64,000 bases of DNA from Lachnospiraceae bacterium (GTDB lineage: Bacteria > Bacillota > Clostridia > Lachnospirales > Lachnospiraceae), in contig JAJQCZ010000010.1 in NCBI GenBank assembly GCA_021202465.1, positions 165,669 to 229,668 of the forward strand. Direction: 5' to 3'. The notes beneath the pieces are model-generated. The model had not been told where the DNA came from, did not search any database, and saw nothing but the letters and a program-made list of their open reading frames with translations. The first letter of the stretch is position 1; every line of letters begins with the position of its first letter. Position numbers and translations under genes: made by a program. Of the stretch, positions 1 through 7,790 are shown piece after piece.

Positions 1-275
1 ATTTCCAGGAGGCGGCGCACACGGCGCCCGGCACCGCAGACCGCCACCTCCCCCTCTCTCTCCCGGAACAGCTTATATGTACCGAGAACCGCCCCGACCC
101 CGGCGCTGTCCATAAACCGGGTCCGGGAATAATCGAACACCAGGCGCCGGATCCGGCGCCCCCGCAGGCCCTCCTCCGTCTGCCGTCTCAGATCCCGACT
201 GCTGTGATGGTCCAGCTCCTCCGGCAAATGGATCACCAGGCTCTCCCCGATCACTTCACACTGCACGTTATTCAT
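1..275 (-). CDS. spoIIAA: Anti-sigma factor antagonist, STAS domain, SpoIIAA-like (C-terminus off window)
   Basis: The minus-strand frame starts at ATG 275 behind a GGGAG ribosome site and runs off the left edge, so only about 91 residues are seen. The protein begins MNNVQCEVIGESLVIHLPEE and contains FMDSAGVGAVLGTYKLF. The latter matches the region of SpoIIAA around the serine that SpoIIAB phosphorylates (D-S-[SA]-G-[VL]-G). In the family this small protein binds the anti-sigma factor SpoIIAB in the cytoplasm and frees sigma-F in the forespore. The spoIIAB and sigF genes would be expected beyond position 1, downstream on this strand. Another STAS antagonist is possible, but the DSAG motif and start sequence favour SpoIIAA. 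This is the main evidence for a sporulating lineage. Confidence 0.82.
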   Translation of the reverse strand, partial: MNNVQCEVIGESLVIHLPEELDHHSSRDLRRQTEEGLRGRRIRRLVFDYSRTRFMDSAGVGAVLGTYKLFREREGEVAVCGAGRRVRRLLE

Positions 276-322
276 GCTTCGCTCCCTTCCCGCACGGGCC
301 GCACCCGTCTTTCTTCTCAAAG

Positions 323-370
323 AAAAAACACAGAAAATATCATTTCTGATACTCTCTGTGCTTTCTCTTT
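323..370 (-). terminator. Intrinsic terminator after the TPR gene
   Basis: A 14-bp stem pairs 329-342 with 347-360 around a 4-base loop (343-346). On the minus strand it is followed by six T (complement of the A-run 323-328). It lies just downstream of the zinc-ribbon/TPR gene and upstream of spoIIAA on the same strand, so it separates the two transcription units. Confidence 0.8.
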
Positions 371-397
371 TTTTCTTATGTCTTTCGGTCGTTTCCG

Positions 398-1804
398 CTA
401 TTCGCCGCCCAGCGACTCCACCTTCGCCTGTGCCTCGTCATAGTACTCGCTGTCAGCATAGTCATCGACAATCTGCTGATAGTAATTCAGCGCCGTTTCG
501 TCATCATCCCGCCTCTCGTAGCAAAGTCCCAGGTAGTACATCGCCGGATCGTAGTCCGCATTCAGCGACAGGCACTCCTCGAAGAGCTCGATGGCGTCGG
601 AATAATAATACTCATTGTACCGCTCCAGCCCCTCATTGAAGACCTCCGCCACCATGTCCTCCGTCACATACTGCTGCATTGACTCATAGACGGCGGTAAA
701 AGCCGTGGAATCCACCGCGTCCGTCTCGATGGAGGCAAACGCCTCCGCCAGATCCGCTTTCTCCGTATCCGCGTCCATATACAGATCCACCACTTCCAGC
801 AGTGCATCATACTGTGACAGGACGCCCTCCGAGTCGTCTGTATAGGTATCCAGCGTCTCGTTCAGGCTCTCCATCTCCGCCTGCAGCTCCTCCACCTGTG
901 TCGTCAGCGTCTGAATCTCCAGCTCCTTGTCCGATAGCTTCGTAGCGTAAGAAGCAATGGCCTGATTCTGTTCCACGCTGGCATTTCGTTTGACGGTGGG
1001 CACGATCACGAACTGAATCAGGCACACCGCGGCGGCAAAGCCGGCCAGAACGCCCAGCGCTACCCGTGTTCTCCCGGATCTCTCCCGGTACTCGGGAACG
1101 ATGACGTCCGCAGAGCCGGATTCCTCCGCCGAGAGCAGCGCCTTCTGCGTCCTCTCCTCCTGATATTTCTCCTTGCCGGAACGGTTCTTCCCCAGCTTGC
1201 CGCGGATCAGGCGGCTGTATTTCAGGCACAGCGTATTCCCCCGGTCGATTTTCAGCGCCCGCTTCAACAGGCGGTTCGCCCGCGAATACTCCTCATCCTC
1301 GATATACAGCAGCGCCAGAAGCTGATAGGCCTTGATAAAATGCGGATGCTGTTTGATGACCCGCTTCAGCTGCACGATGGCCAGATCGATCCCGTCGTTC
1401 TTCGCATGAGACAGGGCCTGATTAAACTTCTTGATGGCCTGATTCATGCTCTCCAGCTGGTTCCGGTCCTCCTGAAGCTGATTCAGATACTCGTCAGCCA
1501 GATTGTCCGAGGATTTGAAATTCTTGCTGATCACCCACTGGCTCAGAGCCTCCACGACCTCACCCATCTCGTAGCAAACCAGCCCCAGGAGATTCCTGGC
1601 GTCTATGTTTTTCTTATCATACTGAAGACTCTTGCTCAGCGCCTCCGCGGCGCCCGACAAATCCCGGAGGCGGGCCTTTTCCAGCCCCGCGTTATAGTAA
1701 TTGTTGGAGATGTGAATAATCTTCCGGTACACCGAGACATCCGCGCCGCAGCGAAGGCAGTAGCGGCCGGATCCCAGCTTGCTTCCGCACTGGTAACAGT
1801 TCAT
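398..1804 (-). CDS. Zinc-ribbon and TPR membrane protein
   Basis: This 468-residue protein opens with a zinc ribbon (CYQCGSKLGSGRYCLRCGAD, two CxxC knuckles). An N-terminal set of TPR-like helices follows to about residue 200, then a basic linker, one membrane segment at about 248-270, and a coiled coil at about 285-325. The C-terminus holds more TPR repeats, such as YYSDAIELFEECLSLNADYDPAMYYLGLCYE. The N-terminal half is therefore probably cytoplasmic and the C-terminal TPRs outside, which would make it a scaffold across the membrane. No catalytic motif is seen and the partner is unknown. The start ATG 1804 lies 1 base past the stop of the 46-codon gene upstream, so the two are translationally coupled. 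Confidence 0.75.
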   Translation of the reverse strand: MNCYQCGSKLGSGRYCLRCGADVSVYRKIIHISNNYYNAGLEKARLRDLSGAAEALSKSLQYDKKNIDARNLLGLVCYEMGEVVEALSQWVISKNFKSSDNLADEYLNQLQEDRNQLESMNQAIKKFNQALSHAKNDGIDLAIVQLKRVIKQHPHFIKAYQLLALLYIEDEEYSRANRLLKRALKIDRGNTLCLKYSRLIRGKLGKNRSGKEKYQEERTQKALLSAEESGSADVIVPEYRERSGRTRVALGVLAGFAAAVCLIQFVIVPTVKRNASVEQNQAIASYATKLSDKELEIQTLTTQVEELQAEMESLNETLDTYTDDSEGVLSQYDALLEVVDLYMDADTEKADLAEAFASIETDAVDSTAFTAVYESMQQYVTEDMVAEVFNEGLERYNEYYYSDAIELFEECLSLNADYDPAMYYLGLCYERRDDDETALNYYQQIVDDYADSEYYDEAQAKVESLGGE

Positions 1805-1805
1805 C

Positions 1806-1946
1806 CTAGCGCTGCTCCTTTTCCCTGAGAATCTCCAGCATGATATCCGTCATGTCCTTCAGATTCATATTTACAATGGCATCCTCCGCCTGTTCCACTT
1901 CCTTGCTGGGACGGAATTTGCTCAGTTCCTCATCAAAATTTATCAT
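1806..1946 (-). CDS. 46-residue acidic protein coupled to the TPR gene
   Basis: A short frame begins at ATG 1946, preceded by a clear GGGAGG site, and ends with TAG at 1808-1806, one base before the ATG of the zinc-ribbon/TPR gene. The product starts MINFDEELSKFRPSKEVEQA and ends LEILREKEQR. It is charged, predicted helical, and has no membrane segment. The good ribosome site and the tight junction make it a real gene rather than leader noise. No family is recognised. It may be a regulatory subunit or a partner of the TPR protein. Confidence 0.6.
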   Translation of the reverse strand: MINFDEELSKFRPSKEVEQAEDAIVNMNLKDMTDIMLEILREKEQR

Positions 1947-2111
1947 ATCCGTACCTCCCGATGCGGGCTCTCTGCCGTGTTCTCTGATCCGCGCCCGGAG
2001 CTGCCCTGGAGCGCTCTTCTATCTTATAATACTCGCATCGATTCTGCAAGATATTTCTTCCGCAGGATTCGCCGGAATCCGTTTTCAACGGCACAAAAGA
2101 GACAGTTTTCA

Positions 2112-2140
2112 TTTACAATGAACCACATTTCTTTTATAAT
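2112..2140 (+). promoter_or_regulatory. Sigma-A promoter of citC
   Basis: TTTACA at 2112-2117 and TATAAT at 2135-2140 are separated by 17 bases. The expected start of transcription is about 65 bases before the citC ATG. Confidence 0.75.
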
Positions 2141-2211
2141 GGAAAAGAGACGCCCGCGTTTCACCGCGGTGTAAACATATAGTAAATCAAGGAACAAGAA
2201 AGGATATCCGT

Positions 2212-3258
2212 ATGTGCGAATACTCTTTGAGTCAGATCACTTCCTCCGATCGGAGGAGCCGCCGCCTGATGGACGCGCTCCTGGAGAAGGAAGGCATTGA
2301 ACGAGACAAGAACCTCGACTACAGCGTCGGCCTCTTCGATGAGGACTACAACCTGGCAGCCACCGGCTCCTGCTTCAAGAACACGCTCCGCTGCATGGCC
2401 GTAGACTCCTCCCACCAGGGGGAAGGGCTCCTGAACCGGGTGGTGAGCCATCTGATGGACGTTCAGTTCGAGCGGGGGAACCGCGACCTGTTTCTGTACA
2501 CCAAATGTGACAGCGCCAAATTCTTCCGCGACCTGGGATTCTATGAAATTGCCCGGGTGGAGGGCAAGGTCGTCTTCATGGAAAACCGCCGGACCGGCTT
2601 TTCCGACTATCTGGACAGCCTGACGCAGCCGGAAGTCTCCGGCGAACGGGTGGCGGCCGTCGTCATGAACGCCAACCCGTTCACGCTGGGCCATCAATAC
2701 CTGCTGGAGCGCGCGGCGGCCGGGAATGATGTCGTTCATGTCTTCGTCGTGTCAGAAGAGGCTTCTCTGATCCCCTTCTCCGTGCGCTACGATCTGGTGC
2801 AGCGCGGCTCCGCCCATCTGACGAACCTGGTCTATCACCCCACCGGGAGCTATATTATCTCCAACGCCACCTTCCCCTCCTATTTTCTCAAGGATGCGGA
2901 TGTGGTCATCGAGTCTCACGCCCGTCTGGACATTCAGGTCTTCAAGAAGATTGCTGCGGCGCTGGGCATCCGGCGGCGCTACGTAGGCGAAGAGCCCTTC
3001 AGTCAGGTCACGGGCATCTACAACCGGATCATGAAGGAGGAGCTGGACGCCGCAGGCATCTTCTGTGAGATCATCCCGCGCCGCACCGACGGGACAACCG
3101 CCATCAGCGCTTCCAAAGTGCGTCTCGCCATCCAGGAGAACCGCCTCGATGACATCCGGGATGTGGTACCTGCCAGCACCTATGAGTACTTCACCTCCCC
3201 CGAAGCGGAGCCCGTCATCGCACGGATTCGCGCCGCCGGGGACGTCATTCATTACTGA
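2212..3258 (+). CDS. citC: [Citrate (pro-3S)-lyase] ligase
   Basis: This 348-residue protein has an N-terminal GNAT-like region (residues about 1-130, with VDSSHQGEGLLNRVVSHLM). A nucleotidyltransferase-like ligase domain follows, beginning VVMNANPFTLGHQYLLERAA, with the HxGH-type pocket of CitC. In the family it acetylates the phosphoribosyl-dephospho-CoA prosthetic group of the citrate lyase acyl carrier protein, using acetate and ATP. No citD, citE, citF or citX lies nearby and the gene is transcribed alone from its own promoter, so it is an orphan copy. It may serve a citrate lyase elsewhere, or act on another acyl-carrier substrate. ATG 2212 follows AAGAAAGGA. Confidence 0.88.
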   Translation: MCEYSLSQITSSDRRSRRLMDALLEKEGIERDKNLDYSVGLFDEDYNLAATGSCFKNTLRCMAVDSSHQGEGLLNRVVSHLMDVQFERGNRDLFLYTKCDSAKFFRDLGFYEIARVEGKVVFMENRRTGFSDYLDSLTQPEVSGERVAAVVMNANPFTLGHQYLLERAAAGNDVVHVFVVSEEASLIPFSVRYDLVQRGSAHLTNLVYHPTGSYIISNATFPSYFLKDADVVIESHARLDIQVFKKIAAALGIRRRYVGEEPFSQVTGIYNRIMKEELDAAGIFCEIIPRRTDGTTAISASKVRLAIQENRLDDIRDVVPASTYEYFTSPEAEPVIARIRAAGDVIHY

Positions 3259-3270
3259 GACGGTCAACTT

Positions 3271-3299
3271 TTGACAGTTTCTCTGTTGTGTGCTATAAT
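3271..3299 (+). promoter_or_regulatory. Consensus sigma-A promoter of glgA
   Basis: A perfect TTGACA (3271-3276) and a perfect TATAAT (3294-3299) are separated by 17 bases. The leader to the glgA start is about 115 bases and contains the duplicated palindrome/ribosome-site element. Confidence 0.93.
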
Positions 3300-3331
3300 C
3301 GGCCTATCCTGTAAAGACAAAAAACTACAAT

Positions 3332-3410
3332 CGTGATTGGCCATACGGCCAATGATAAGGAGGTCCCATAAAGGGATCCGTGATGGCCATGCGGCCAATA
3401 TTAAGGAGGC
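3332..3410 (+). repeat. Duplicated palindrome plus Shine-Dalgarno element in the glgA leader
   Basis: Two imperfect copies (about 3332-3364 and 3378-3410), 46 bases apart, each contain a small palindrome (TTGGCCATACGGCCAA, then TGGCCATGCGGCCA) followed by an AAGGAGG site. Only the second AAGGAGG (3403-3409) is correctly placed, 10 bases before the glgA ATG. The first would open only a 12-codon frame from GTG 3334. Confidence 0.7.
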
Positions 3411-3419
3411 ACTTATATT

Positions 3420-4916
3420 ATGAAGAAAATCTTATTTGCGGCGTCTGAGAGCGTTCCCTTTATCAAGACCGGCGGTCTGGCGGACGTGATCGGCTCTCTT
3501 CCCAAATATTTTGACAAAGAGAAATACGACGTCCGTATCGTCCTGCCCAAGTATCTGTGTATTTCCGAGGAGTACCGGAAGCAGATGGAATACCTGACCC
3601 ATTTCTATATGTATTACAACGGGCGCAACCGCTATGTGGGCATCCTGCAGATGGAATATGAGGGCATCCCCTGCTACTTCGTGGACAATGAAGAGTATTT
3701 CGGCGGCAGCGAGCCTTACGGAGATCACCTGTACAATCTGGAGAAGTTCGGCTTCTTCAGCAAGGCGGCGCTGGCCATCCTGCCCTCGATCAACTTCCAG
3801 CCGGATATCATCCACTGCCATGACTGGCACACCGGCCTGATTCCCGTTTATCTGCGGACCCAGTTCGCCGCGGATGAGTTCTATGCAAACATGCAGTCCA
3901 TCATCACCATCCACAACCTGCGGTTCCAGGGAAATTATTCCATCGAGAAGATTAAGGAGATCACCGGCCTGCCGGACTATCTCTTCACGCCCGACAAGCT
4001 GGAGGCTTACCAGGATGCCAACTATCTGAAGGGCGGCATCGTGTACGCCGACCGCGTGACGACCGTCAGCGAGACCTACACCGAAGAAATCAAGACGCCG
4101 TTCTACGGCGAACGGCTGGAAGGGCTGCTGTGGGCACGCTCCAATTCACTGTCCGGCATTCTGAACGGTCTGGATTACGACGAGTGGAACCCCGCTACGG
4201 ATCCTTTTATCGCTCAGAGATTCACGATTTCCAATTTCCGCCAGAAGAAGAAAAAGAACAAGGCGGCGCTGCAGGATGAGCTTGGTCTGGCCCGGGATCC
4301 CAAGGCTATGATGATCGGCATTGTCTCCCGTATGACCGATCAGAAGGGCTTCGACCTGATTCAGCGGGTCATGGAAGAGATGGTTGATGAAGGCATCCAG
4401 TTTGTCGTTCTGGGAACCGGTGAGTGGAAGTACGAGGAGATGTTCAAGCAATTTGCGGCCCGCTTCCCCCGCCAGGTATCCGCCAACATCTTCTACTCCA
4501 ACGACCTGTCCCACCGCATCTACGCGTCCTGCGACGCCTTCCTGATGCCCTCGCTGTTCGAACCCTGCGGCCTCAGCCAGCTCATGAGCCTGCGCTACGG
4601 CACCGTACCGATCGTCCGGGAGACCGGCGGCCTCAAGGACACCGTGGAGCCCTACAATGAATATGAGAATACCGGAACCGGCTTCTCCTTCACGAATTAT
4701 AATGCCCATGAGATGCTGGAGGCAGTGCGCTACGCCAAGAGCGTGTACACGGACAACAAACGCCGTTGGAATCAGCTGATTGACCGCGGCATGGCGCAGG
4801 ATTTCTCCTGGGGCACCTCCGCCAGAAAATACGAGGCTCTCTACGACGAGATGCTGGGCGGCGAAGAAGAGGCTCCCGCGGAAGAAGCGGCTGCGGAGGA
4901 AGCGACCGAAGAATAA
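3420..4916 (+). CDS. glgA: Glycogen (starch) synthase, ADP-glucose type, GT5
   Basis: The enzyme transfers glucose from ADP-glucose to the non-reducing end of alpha-1,4-glucan in the cytoplasm. It has 498 residues. The N-terminal GT5 domain carries the ADP-glucose motif KTGGLADVIGSLP near residue 16, with HCHDWHTGLIPVYLR at about 128. The C-terminal GT-B half has EPCGLSQLMSLRYGTVPIVR and the ETGGLKDTV loop. The length is slightly above the usual 475-480 because of an acidic Glu/Ala tail (EEEAPAEEAAAEEATEE) that is not part of the fold. It is a single-gene unit with a consensus promoter and its own terminator. No glgC, glgD or glgP lies nearby. Confidence 0.95.
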   Translation: MKKILFAASESVPFIKTGGLADVIGSLPKYFDKEKYDVRIVLPKYLCISEEYRKQMEYLTHFYMYYNGRNRYVGILQMEYEGIPCYFVDNEEYFGGSEPYGDHLYNLEKFGFFSKAALAILPSINFQPDIIHCHDWHTGLIPVYLRTQFAADEFYANMQSIITIHNLRFQGNYSIEKIKEITGLPDYLFTPDKLEAYQDANYLKGGIVYADRVTTVSETYTEEIKTPFYGERLEGLLWARSNSLSGILNGLDYDEWNPATDPFIAQRFTISNFRQKKKKNKAALQDELGLARDPKAMMIGIVSRMTDQKGFDLIQRVMEEMVDEGIQFVVLGTGEWKYEEMFKQFAARFPRQVSANIFYSNDLSHRIYASCDAFLMPSLFEPCGLSQLMSLRYGTVPIVRETGGLKDTVEPYNEYENTGTGFSFTNYNAHEMLEAVRYAKSVYTDNKRRWNQLIDRGMAQDFSWGTSARKYEALYDEMLGGEEEAPAEEAAAEEATEE

Positions 4917-4992
4917 TCACGCTTCCTGAAAACATTGCGATGAACAGTCTTTATTGAAAATAGCGATACATATCGCTCTGACGCTGAGAAAC

Positions 4993-5037
4993 AAAAAATC
5001 CGGAGAGCTGAAAATAAACACAGCCCTCCGGATTTTT
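4993..5037. terminator. Bidirectional terminator between glgA and the yitT-like gene
   Basis: The outer stem ATCCGGAG (4998-5005) pairs with CTCCGGAT (5026-5033), and the inner stem GCTG with CAGC. The hairpin is flanked by A5-6 on the left and T5 on the right, so it works on both strands between convergent genes. Confidence 0.88.
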
Positions 5038-5068
5038 ATATATTCTCCTGGTCAGACACTCTGCTGCC

Positions 5069-5974
5069 TCACAGTCGCTTATTGAAATTCCCGTCGATAC
5101 CGACGCCATGCCGTTTGCTGGCAAAGGCGTGCGCGTCATAGTGCTTCAGGAAAGCCTCCAGCCGCGGCACCTCATACTTGGAGACCACGGTGAAGATCAC
5201 ATAGGACTCGTCCTTCTGATAGCCGCTGATCCCCTCCCAGTAGGTGGCGCTGCGAATCAGGTCCTGCGTGATAAAGGAAACGATTTTCTCCGGATCCTTC
5301 TTGGTGAAGATCAGCATCTCCGTACAGATATTCTGCGCATGGAGACGGTCCACAACAGTACTGGACACCGCCGAATAGATGATGGAATAGATGGCGACCG
5401 ACACATTCAGGCTGAGAGCGCAGATCCCGTAAATGACAGCGTTCACGCACAGCGACAAACGCCCCACGGAGAGAGACTTGTACTTTTTCGCCATGACCAT
5501 GCCGATGATATCCAGACCGCCGGCCGAAGACCGGGAGCGAAAGATCAGACCGGAACCGCAGCCTGCAATCAGACCGCCGATGACCACATTGGTCAGGATA
5601 CTGTCCTCCACCAGCAGCTCCGCTGGAATGGGAATCAGCGCCAGGCCCACGGTCTCTACCGTAACACACAGCACCGTCCGGAAGAAGAAGTTCAGTCCAA
5701 ACTCGCGGTAGGCCAGAATAAACAGAGGAATATTCAGCAGGTAATACATCACACTGGTAAAACTGCCGAAGGCCAGGGCCGGAGCCACATTCTGCACCAG
5801 AACATAGAGCAGCTGGCTGATACCCAGAACGCCTCCGTTGTAGGTCCCGCTGGGCACGATGAAGAGATTCACACCCAATGCGAACAGAATCGAACCACCC
5901 ACGGACATGACAAACTGCTCCCCGGTCATCGTGATGGGATGCTTTTTATGCACCGTCCCGCTCTCAGTACTCAT
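5069..5974 (-). CDS. YitT-family membrane protein (DUF161 plus DUF2179)
   Basis: This 301-residue protein has five or six membrane segments in its first 210 residues (starting GEQFVMSVGGSILFALGVNL). The family hallmark SAGGLDIIGMVMAKKYKSLS lies at about 155. A soluble C-terminal DUF2179 domain (about 220-290, with YWEGISGYQKDESYVIFTV) has a PII-like fold. The biochemical role of the family is not settled; transport or nucleotide sensing has been proposed. It is transcribed alone and converges on glgA. The start ATG 5974 has a GAAAGGAT-type site. Confidence 0.88.
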   Translation of the reverse strand: MSTESGTVHKKHPITMTGEQFVMSVGGSILFALGVNLFIVPSGTYNGGVLGISQLLYVLVQNVAPALAFGSFTSVMYYLLNIPLFILAYREFGLNFFFRTVLCVTVETVGLALIPIPAELLVEDSILTNVVIGGLIAGCGSGLIFRSRSSAGGLDIIGMVMAKKYKSLSVGRLSLCVNAVIYGICALSLNVSVAIYSIIYSAVSSTVVDRLHAQNICTEMLIFTKKDPEKIVSFITQDLIRSATYWEGISGYQKDESYVIFTVVSKYEVPRLEAFLKHYDAHAFASKRHGVGIDGNFNKRL

Positions 5975-6131
5975 TTACATTCATATCCTTTCTGCCTCAA
6001 CAGGCTGCCCGCTATTCTAACACTTTTCCCCGTGAAAAGACATTTATACCGGCAGAAAAAAACAGGGACGAAATTATTTTATCGAACCAAATCCGGTTCC
6101 CGGATTAAGAAAAATAGCCTGACGCAGACGC

Positions 6132-6180
6132 AAAAAGAGCGCTGGCGGCGCGTGGTCTCCCACCGCGCCGCCAGCGCTCC
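6132..6180 (-). terminator. Strong terminator after the LCP pair
   Basis: A very GC-rich stem of nearly 19 bp (6137-6155 with 6160-6179, one extra base) around a TCTC loop is followed on the minus strand by TTTTTG. It lies about 30 bases beyond the stop of the first LCP gene. Confidence 0.88.
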
Positions 6181-6209
6181 TTATTGTACGATGTGTTAAG
6201 ATCAGGTTC

Positions 6210-7730
6210 CTATTCCACCAGACTGTCGTCGATGGTCTCGCCGTTTTGCACCATGGCGATCAGCTCCTGCGCCGTAGCGATAGACTCCTCATCCTGCAGC
6301 GTCACATACAGGGATGTGCTTCCCATACTGTAGGTGCTCGCCCGGGAACCGGTGCCGGAGACCGCGTAGGACTGCACCGTCCAGTCCGCATTATCCGCCA
6401 GCTGCATCTTCACCAGCGCCGCAATATCGTCGGTCGACAGATCCGTCGTGAACGACCCCTCCAGACTGGAGAGAAGCGAGGCATAGGAGGACAGGATCGT
6501 CGGGGAGGCAATCTTGTCAATAATGGCGCTGATCATGGCCATCTGGTTCTTTCCGCGCTGGTTATCCCCTTCCGCGAAGGCTTTCCGTTCCCGCACGAAG
6601 GCCAGAGCCGCGGTGCCGTCTACCGTATTATATCCCTCCGTGAAGCTGTAACCGCTGGATGTCGAGAAGCTCTGGCTGGAGTACACGCTCACGCCGCCCA
6701 ACGCGTCCACGATGTCGACAAAACCGGTAAAGTTCATCCGCACATAGTAGTCGATATCGATGTCGTACAGATTCTCCAGTGTCTCAATCGAGCAGTCGAT
6801 CCCGTAGATTCCGGCATGCGTCAGCTTGTCCATGCAGTCGTCGCCGAAGGGCAGACACACATAGTAATCCCGCGGCGTCGTGACCAGCAGGATCTGTTTG
6901 GTCTCCGGGTTCACGACTGCCATGATGTTTACATCCGAACGGCTCTTCGCCGCTACGCTTCCGTAGGTATCGATACCGCTGAAATAGACGATGAAGGGTT
7001 CCGTATCCACATCCTTATCACTGCCCTCCGTGGTCACCTCCACAACCGTCTCATAAGTGTAGGTATCCAGGATCCGGGTATCCGTGTCAAAGGTCTCATA
7101 CTCATCGGTGATCATATCCCGATAGCTTTCGCTGAAGAGAATCGCGCTGACTTCTTCATCATACAGAGCCTGCACCATATCGCCCATACCGGTATATTCG
7201 ACGGTCTCCACGCCGTTCTCAAGGTTCCCGTTCAGCTCCTCCAGGGCCTGATCCGTGTTATCCCGGTCCAGAACAGACTGAATCCCCACCTTCAATCCGT
7301 CGAGATCTGTCAGCGATTCATATTCACTCTCGTCCAGCACAACGATCACGACCTCTTCTGTCTGCGTCACCGTCGTCGTTCCGGTGATCTCCTCCAGCGT
7401 GCTGGAGGTCTGATAGAGGTAATAATTCCCCAGCGCCAACAGTACAATGGCGATCAGGGCGATCACCGTGCCGATGATCCGGGAGGCCCTGCTGCGCAGC
7501 GAAGTAAGGATCCAGGGAATCACGGCCAGCACCGCCAGAGCAACTGCTGCGATCCCCAGATACTGCATCGTCAGCATGTCCAGCAGATAGACCTGAACCG
7601 CCAGCAAAACCGTCAGGATCAGCTGGATCAGAGGCAGGATCCGCCAGGCGAAGGACGTCCGTTTCCTGCTGTTTTTTCCATATTTCTTAGGTGAGCCAAA
7701 TTTTTCCTCACTTCTGTCGTCTTCCCTCAT
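6210..7730 (-). CDS. LytR-CpsA-Psr (LCP) family cell-wall glycopolymer ligase 1
   Basis: LCP enzymes move undecaprenyl-linked glycopolymers onto peptidoglycan outside the membrane. This one has 506 residues: a basic cytoplasmic start, two or three membrane segments (about 27-110), an extra domain at about 125-245, then the LCP catalytic domain from about 250. The last includes SRSDVNIMAVVNPETKQILL, TTPRDYYV, a KLTHAGIYG segment and FVRERKAFAEGDNQRGKNQM with the conserved arginines. The extra domain (LTDLDGLKVGIQSVLDRDNT) resembles half of a solute-binding domain. The gene ends at a strong terminator and lies 60 bases downstream of a paralogue in the same operon. Confidence 0.9.
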   Translation of the reverse strand: MREDDRSEEKFGSPKKYGKNSRKRTSFAWRILPLIQLILTVLLAVQVYLLDMLTMQYLGIAAVALAVLAVIPWILTSLRSRASRIIGTVIALIAIVLLALGNYYLYQTSSTLEEITGTTTVTQTEEVVIVVLDESEYESLTDLDGLKVGIQSVLDRDNTDQALEELNGNLENGVETVEYTGMGDMVQALYDEEVSAILFSESYRDMITDEYETFDTDTRILDTYTYETVVEVTTEGSDKDVDTEPFIVYFSGIDTYGSVAAKSRSDVNIMAVVNPETKQILLVTTPRDYYVCLPFGDDCMDKLTHAGIYGIDCSIETLENLYDIDIDYYVRMNFTGFVDIVDALGGVSVYSSQSFSTSSGYSFTEGYNTVDGTAALAFVRERKAFAEGDNQRGKNQMAMISAIIDKIASPTILSSYASLLSSLEGSFTTDLSTDDIAALVKMQLADNADWTVQSYAVSGTGSRASTYSMGSTSLYVTLQDEESIATAQELIAMVQNGETIDDSLVE

Positions 7731-7790
7731 ATCTTCCTCCTGTATCTTTCTTTGTAAATATATCCTGCGCGTTCCGCCTTACAACAAAGC

